A model generated the notes under the pieces. That model saw only the letters and a program-made list of their open reading frames with translations, did no database searches and had not been told where the DNA came from. 10,838 nucleotides of DNA from Alcanivorax sp. (GTDB lineage: Bacteria; Pseudomonadota; Gammaproteobacteria; Pseudomonadales; Alcanivoracaceae): positions 1 to 10,838 of the forward strand of contig SLJS01000135.1 of NCBI GenBank assembly GCA_007135015.1, given 5' to 3'. Made by a program: the position numbers and the translations under genes. Each line of letters begins with the position of its first letter. Position 1 is the stretch's first letter. Positions 7,929 through 10,838 of the stretch are shown here, one piece after another.

Positions 7929-8717
7929 ATGAACCAGCACCGGCCGCGCAAGCGCTTTGGCCAGCATTTTCTCGTCGACACCGCACTGGTCGACCAGCTG
8001 GTGCGCACCATTGCGCCCGCCGCCGGGGACTGCCTGGTGGAGATCGGCCCCGGCGAGGGGGTGCTGACCCGGGCCCTGCTCGACCGGGTTGCACACCTGC
8101 ACCTGGTGGAGCTGGACCGGGACCTGATCGAGGGGCTTTCGCGCACCATCGCCCCCGAGCGGGCCACCATTCATTCGGCCGACGCCCTGCGTTTCGACTT
8201 TCGCGCCCTGGCGCCGCCCGGCGGGGACCTGCGGGTGGTCGGCAACCTCCCCTACAACATTTCCACCCCCCTGCTCTTCCACCTGCTGGAGCAGGCGGAG
8301 GTGATCCGGGACATGCACTTCATGCTCCAGAAGGAGGTGGTCGAGCGCCTGGTGGCCGGCCCGGAAAGCCCGCGGCGCGGCCGCCTGTCGGTGATGATCC
8401 AGTACCACTGCCAGGTGGACTACCTGCTCGACGTTCCGCCGGGGGCCTTCCGGCCACCGCCACGGGTGAACTCGGCGGTGGTGCGCCTGAGCCCCCACCG
8501 GAACCTGCCCTGCCCGGCCGAGGACTACGGCATGTTCGTGGCCGTGGTGCGCCAGGCCTTCACACAACGACGCAAGACGATCCGGAATGCGTTAAAATCA
8601 TGGCTGAACGGGACACAGATCGAGGCCGCCGGCGTCGATCCGGGCGTTCGCCCGGACCGGCTGGAGCTGTCCGATTTCGTGGCCCTGGCGGACATGGCTA
8701 CCAGAGGGGATGCATGA
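7929..8717 (+). CDS. ksgA: 16S rRNA (adenine1518-N6/adenine1519-N6)-dimethyltransferase
   Basis: Also called RsmA. It transfers four methyl groups from S-adenosylmethionine to two adjacent adenosines in helix 45 of 16S rRNA, a late checkpoint of 30S assembly; loss gives kasugamycin resistance. The 262-residue protein shows KRFGQHFL (8-15), the SAM-binding EIGPGEG (38-44), VELDRDL (60-66), the catalytic NLPYNIS (106-112), FRPPPRVNSAVVRL (174-187) and the C-terminal FTQRRKTIRNALK (211-223). Length is normal. Upstream it has only AGGG, about 13 nt from the ATG, a poor ribosome site. Homology begins at MNQHRPRKRFGQHF, so the start is well placed. Its TGA overlaps the apaG ATG. Confidence 0.97.
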   Translation: MNQHRPRKRFGQHFLVDTALVDQLVRTIAPAAGDCLVEIGPGEGVLTRALLDRVAHLHLVELDRDLIEGLSRTIAPERATIHSADALRFDFRALAPPGGDLRVVGNLPYNISTPLLFHLLEQAEVIRDMHFMLQKEVVERLVAGPESPRRGRLSVMIQYHCQVDYLLDVPPGAFRPPPRVNSAVVRLSPHRNLPCPAEDYGMFVAVVRQAFTQRRKTIRNALKSWLNGTQIEAAGVDPGVRPDRLELSDFVALADMATRGDA

Positions 8718-9124
8718 GTAACCCGGACAAGATCACAGTGAAACAGCCCGATCCTCGCTATCAGATCAATGTGCGTGTCGAAAGCGAGTACCTGTCCGAT
8801 CAGAGCGATGCGGAGGCCAACCGCTGGGTCTTCGCCTACCATGTCACCATCCGTAACGAAGGCGATCAGCCGGCACAGCTGCTCACGCGCCACTGGGTGA
8901 TTACCGACGGCGAGGAACGCACCCAGGAAGTCCATGGCGAAGGCGTCATCGGCGAACAGCCCCGGATCGCCCCCGGCCAGGAGTTCCGCTATACCAGCGG
9001 CGCCGTGCTCGAGACCCGGGTCGGCAGCATGCACGGCAGCTACCAGATGCTGGCCGAGGACGGCACCTGCTTCGACGCCAGCATTCCCGCCTTTACCCTG
9101 GCGCCGCCCCACGCGCTGCACTAG
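8714..9124 (+). CDS. apaG: ApaG-domain protein
   Basis: A 136-residue single-domain protein (family usually about 125) of the ApaG/DUF525 immunoglobulin-like beta-sandwich fold. Characteristic phrases are NVRVESEYLSDQS (19-31), WVFAYHVTIRNEG (38-50), LLTRHWVITDG (56-66), VHGEGVIGEQPRIAPG (73-88), YTSGAVLETRVGSMHGSYQM (93-112) and the closing FDASIPAFTL. The biochemical role is unsettled; the gene almost always sits with ksgA and apaH, and its name comes from that linkage. It starts within the ksgA stop (ATGA overlap) with AGGGG 4 nt upstream, so it should be translated by coupling. The same frame remains open backwards through all of ksgA to 7865; the homology, however, starts only at this ATG. 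Confidence 0.95.
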   Translation: MSNPDKITVKQPDPRYQINVRVESEYLSDQSDAEANRWVFAYHVTIRNEGDQPAQLLTRHWVITDGEERTQEVHGEGVIGEQPRIAPGQEFRYTSGAVLETRVGSMHGSYQMLAEDGTCFDASIPAFTLAPPHALH

Positions 9125-9140
9125 CCGGCGCCGTCACCCG

Positions 9141-9980
9141 ATGAGCACCTACGCAATCGGAGACCTGCAGGGATGTGACCAGGCCTTTTCCTGCCTGCTC
9201 AAGCAGATCGGCTTCGATGCCGGCCGGGACCGTCTGCTGCTGGTCGGCGACCTGGTCTCCCGGGGCTCGGACTCGCTGGCAACCCTGCGTCATGTATACA
9301 GCCTGCGTGACAGTCTCGTCTCGGTGCTGGGCAATCACGATCTGCACCTGCTCGCGCTGGCCGCCGGCACCGTGACGCTGCGCGACAAGGAAGCCGACCT
9401 CAGGCCCATCCTGGAAGCGCCGGACGGCCCGGAACTGCTCGACTGGCTGCAACGCCGGCCCCTGTTCCATGAAGAGCCGGATTTCAACGCCGTGCTGGTC
9501 CACGCCGGAATTCCTCCGCTGTGGAGCCTGGACGAAACCAGGCAGCGCGCCCGGGAAGTGGAGCACGCCCTTCGCGGCGAGCAGGCCGGCGAATATTTCA
9601 AACACATGTATGGCAACCGACCCGCGCTCTGGTCCGACGACCTTGCGGGCCCGGAACGCTGGCGAGTGATTACCAACCACCTGACCCGCATGCGCTTCGT
9701 GAACCGCGAGGGTGAACTGGAGCTGTCCACCAAGGGGCAGGCCGCGGAGCCACCGCCCGGGTACATGCCCTGGTTCGATCACCCCGAGCGGCGCGTGTGC
9801 GATGTGCGCATCCTGTTCGGCCACTGGGCCGCACTGCAGGGCCGGGCCCGGGTGGAGAACCTCGAGCCGCTGGACACCGGTTGCTGCTACGGCGGCAGCC
9901 TCACCGCCCTGCGCCTGGACGACAACCGCTACTTCCATTGCCGCTGCGAGCGCGGCGGGCACAACCCCGTGCCGGCATGA
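9141..9980 (+). CDS. apaH: symmetrical bis(5'-nucleosyl)-tetraphosphatase
   Basis: Hydrolyses Ap4A to two ADP and can decap Np4-capped RNA; a cytosolic metallophosphatase of the PPP family. The 279 residues match E. coli ApaH. The metal-binding motifs appear in order: GDLQG (7-11), GDLVSRG (36-42), GNHD (64-67), VHAG (120-123) and GHW (227-229), followed by the family tail DTGCCYGGSLTALRLDD (245-261). It begins 16 nt after apaG. No recognisable Shine-Dalgarno sequence precedes the ATG (GCGCCGTCACCCG), so expression may rely on coupling with apaG. The start is fixed by the MSTYAIGDLQG homology; earlier in-frame codons belong to the shadow of apaG. A short inverted repeat overlaps the stop codon. 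Confidence 0.97.
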   Translation: MSTYAIGDLQGCDQAFSCLLKQIGFDAGRDRLLLVGDLVSRGSDSLATLRHVYSLRDSLVSVLGNHDLHLLALAAGTVTLRDKEADLRPILEAPDGPELLDWLQRRPLFHEEPDFNAVLVHAGIPPLWSLDETRQRAREVEHALRGEQAGEYFKHMYGNRPALWSDDLAGPERWRVITNHLTRMRFVNREGELELSTKGQAAEPPPGYMPWFDHPERRVCDVRILFGHWAALQGRARVENLEPLDTGCCYGGSLTALRLDDNRYFHCRCERGGHNPVPA

Positions 9981-9996
9981 CAACCCGCATGTCATG
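9976..9996 (+). repeat. inverted repeat across the apaH stop codon
   Basis: CATGACA (9976-9982) and TGTCATG (9990-9996) form a perfect 7-bp stem with a 7-nt loop, and the apaH TGA lies in the left arm. No T-run follows. It could protect the 3' end or slow the terminating ribosome, or be chance. Confidence 0.35.
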
Positions 9997-10012
9997 AAAG
10001 GGCTTGCGCTGG

Positions 10013-10034
10013 CGGGAAAACAGGCCATTTCCCG
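10013..10034 (+). terminator. hairpin downstream of apaH, possible end of the lptD operon
   Basis: CGGGAAA (10013-10019) and TTTCCCG (10028-10034) form a perfect 7-bp stem with an 8-nt loop, 32 nt after the apaH stop. Only two T follow, so it lacks the U-tract of a standard intrinsic terminator. The nearest T-run (10085-10091) is 50 nt away with no stem before it. It is the best structure available for ending the operon, but it may only mark the RNA 3' end after processing. Confidence 0.3.
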
Positions 10035-10102
10035 TTACAGAAACGCGACATGAACCCCGCATCCGCCAGACAGACCGGTCACCATTTTTTTCGATAATCC
10101 CT

Positions 10103-10137
10103 TTGACATTCCCCGAAGAATGTCGCCATTCTATAAA
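10103..10137 (+). promoter_or_regulatory. TTGACA element with embedded inverted repeat upstream of prkA
   Basis: A perfect TTGACA (10103-10108) overlaps the left arm of GACATTC-N6-GAATGTC (10105-10111 and 10118-10124). TATAAA follows at 10132-10137, but the 23-bp spacing is too long for a normal sigma-70 promoter. At the usual 18-bp spacing only a poor CATTCT is available. The 20-bp dyad is operator-like in size and symmetry and would cover the -35 region of a promoter reading towards prkA. The alternative is an RNA hairpin. Confidence 0.35.
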
Positions 10138-10293
10138 CAGCCCCGCGCGGCTTGCGGCGGGCCCTGCCCCTACGACAGAGCACTTGCCGAAGTGGCCCGC
10201 CTCGCGCGGGCGGACACGTTCCGACCCACGTATCTTTGCCGTGGTTCAGCCCAATTCGTGAAGGTACTGCAAAAGGAACTGAACAAGATGTGA
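10120..10293 (+). CDS. possible 57-residue small protein, unrecognised
   Basis: An ATG frame of 57 codons ends 44 bp before prkA. I do not recognise it. The first third is rich in Pro, Gly and Cys (C12, C16, with C40 later). The rest reads like a small helical protein: YDRALAEVARLARADTF (18-34), then a second amphipathic-looking stretch SAQFVKVLQKELNKM (43-57). Against it: no good Shine-Dalgarno (only GAAG two bases from the ATG), third-position GC below that of the neighbouring genes, and a start buried in an inverted repeat. If TATAAA at 10132 were a promoter, transcription would begin after this ATG. The frame is also open upstream to a TGA at 10051-10053, without another ATG. It could be a chance frame in a leader or a decayed gene. 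Confidence 0.22.
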   Translation: MSPFYKQPRAACGGPCPYDRALAEVARLARADTFRPTYLCRGSAQFVKVLQKELNKM

Positions 10294-10337
10294 CAGGACC
10301 AACTTCATAACGGGGTATCGACATTACGGAGAGCAGG

Positions 10338-10838
10338 ATGAGCATTGTCAGCCATTACCAGAGTCGCTACGAGGCCACCCAACAGGAAGAGCTTTCTCTG
10401 GAGGAGTACCTGGAACTCTGCAAATCGGACCCCAGCGCCTATGCCACGGCGGCCGAGAGAATGCTGATGGCAATCGGCGAGCCCGAACTGATCGACACCT
10501 CCAGGGACCCCCGCCTTTCGCGAATCTTTTCCAACAAGATGATCCGGCGCTACCCGGCCTTTGACGAGTTCTACGGCATGGAAGAGGCCATCGAGAACAT
10601 CGTCGCCTACTTCCGCCATGCCGCCCAGGGTCTCGAAGAAAGGAAACAGATTCTTTATCTGCTCGGCCCGGTCGGCGGGGGCAAATCCTCGCTGGCGGAA
10701 AAACTCAAGTCACTGATACAGCGGGTTCCCTTCTACGCGATCAAGGGCTCGCCGGTAAACGAATCACCGCTGGCACTGTTCGATCCGGAAGAAGACGCCC
10801 CAATCCTCGAGGAAGAGTACGGCATTCCCCAGCGCTAC
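10338..10838 (+). CDS. prkA: PrkA-family AAA+/serine protein kinase (3' end cut by window edge)
   Basis: The first 167 residues of a protein usually about 640 long (YeaG in E. coli). The N-terminal AAA+ PrkA domain is clear: a helical start with LSLEEYLELCKSDPSAYATA (19-38), AAERMLMAIG (38-47), the PrkA-typical FDEFYGMEEAIENIVAYFRH (75-94), and the Walker A loop GPVGGGKSSLAEKL (110-123). KGSPVNESPLALFDP (137-151) follows and is family-specific. The C-terminal kinase-like domain is beyond the edge. PrkA proteins act in sporulation, stress and nitrogen starvation, usually with DUF444 (YeaH) and SpoVR genes just downstream, which would be expected to the right. The start has GGAG with 6-nt spacing. 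It is separated from apaH by a long spacer and probably has its own promoter. Confidence 0.95.
   Translation, partial: MSIVSHYQSRYEATQQEELSLEEYLELCKSDPSAYATAAERMLMAIGEPELIDTSRDPRLSRIFSNKMIRRYPAFDEFYGMEEAIENIVAYFRHAAQGLEERKQILYLLGPVGGGKSSLAEKLKSLIQRVPFYAIKGSPVNESPLALFDPEEDAPILEEEYGIPQRY

Larger units (their letters stand above)
9981..10337. other. 357-bp apaH-prkA spacer
   Basis: No recognised gene lies here. The segment is visibly less GC-rich than its neighbours, mostly in its middle and last parts. In order it holds a stop-codon hairpin (9976-9996), a second hairpin (10013-10034), an eight-base self-complementary GACCGGTC (10073-10080), a run of seven T (10085-10091), TTGACA inside an inverted repeat (10103-10124), TATAAA (10132-10137), a 57-codon open frame (10120-10293), a GC-rich hairpin (10195-10211) and finally GGAG before prkA (10328-10331). 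In Pseudomonas, as I recall, a glpE rhodanese gene sits between apaH and prkA; nothing resembling it is readable here. Confidence 0.5.

Noticed and set aside
6710..8170. 486-codon minus-strand open frame across the end of surA, pdxA and the start of ksgA
   Set aside because: It is opposite three confidently identified genes and a shadow of high-GC codon use.
9994..10053. 19-codon frame after apaH (MKGLALAGKQAISRYRNAT) as a leader peptide
   Set aside because: It has no Shine-Dalgarno, its ATG lies within the stop-codon hairpin and nothing conserved follows; it is mentioned only as part of the open frame that continues after its TGA.
10073..10091. GACCGGTC followed by a T-run as an intrinsic terminator
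   Set aside because: An eight-base self-complementary palindrome cannot form a hairpin with a proper loop, and no longer stem precedes the seven T.
10004..10261. 85-codon plus-strand frame in the apaH-prkA spacer
   Set aside because: The translation is proline- and arginine-rich without recognisable motifs or a ribosome site; the overlapping 57-codon frame looks more protein-like.

Overview
The window is a dense, high-GC stretch of a Gram-negative chromosome, almost certainly gammaproteobacterial. The main evidence is a complete lptD-surA-pdxA-ksgA-apaG-apaH cluster, a classic gammaproteobacterial gene order, with a divergent amgK-murU pair beside lptD and prkA downstream. From memory, this overall order (murU-amgK / lptD-surA-pdxA-ksgA-apaG-apaH ... 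prkA) resembles the Pseudomonas arrangement. The strongly GC-biased codons and acidic proteins would also fit other high-GC lineages such as the Ectothiorhodospiraceae. The genus is not resolved here.

Layout. Minus strand, left arm (1-3168, transcribed leftwards): amgK, murU and rpe overlap by 4 and 11 bp and form one translationally coupled unit. Further downstream on the same strand is an EamA/DMT-family permease that runs off the left edge. Plus strand (3239-9980): lptD, surA, pdxA, ksgA (rsmA), apaG and apaH lie in one direction. Gaps are short, apart from a structured 133-nt leader before ksgA; ksgA and apaG overlap by 4 bp. A 357-bp spacer follows apaH, then the start of prkA, which runs off the right edge.

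How the genes fit together. The 70-bp divergent region at 3169-3238 separates peptidoglycan sugar recycling (AmgK phosphorylates MurNAc or GlcNAc at the anomeric position, MurU makes the UDP-sugar) from outer-membrane assembly (LptD inserts LPS, SurA chaperones beta-barrel proteins including LptD). PdxA (pyridoxal phosphate synthesis), KsgA (16S rRNA dimethylation), ApaG and ApaH (Ap4A hydrolysis) are co-transcribed housekeeping genes. PrkA is an AAA+/serine kinase of stress and starvation physiology.

Most of the window is a conserved core locus with well-recognised genes, and I see no mobile element, CRISPR array, RNA gene or defence system. The least explained DNA is the spacer before prkA. 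It holds a perfect 7-bp inverted repeat over a TTGACA element and an unrecognised 57-codon reading frame whose ATG lies in that repeat. The ksgA leader is a second candidate, because its complementary segments could form a pseudoknot or alternative hairpins. Both are hypotheses from sequence inspection only.
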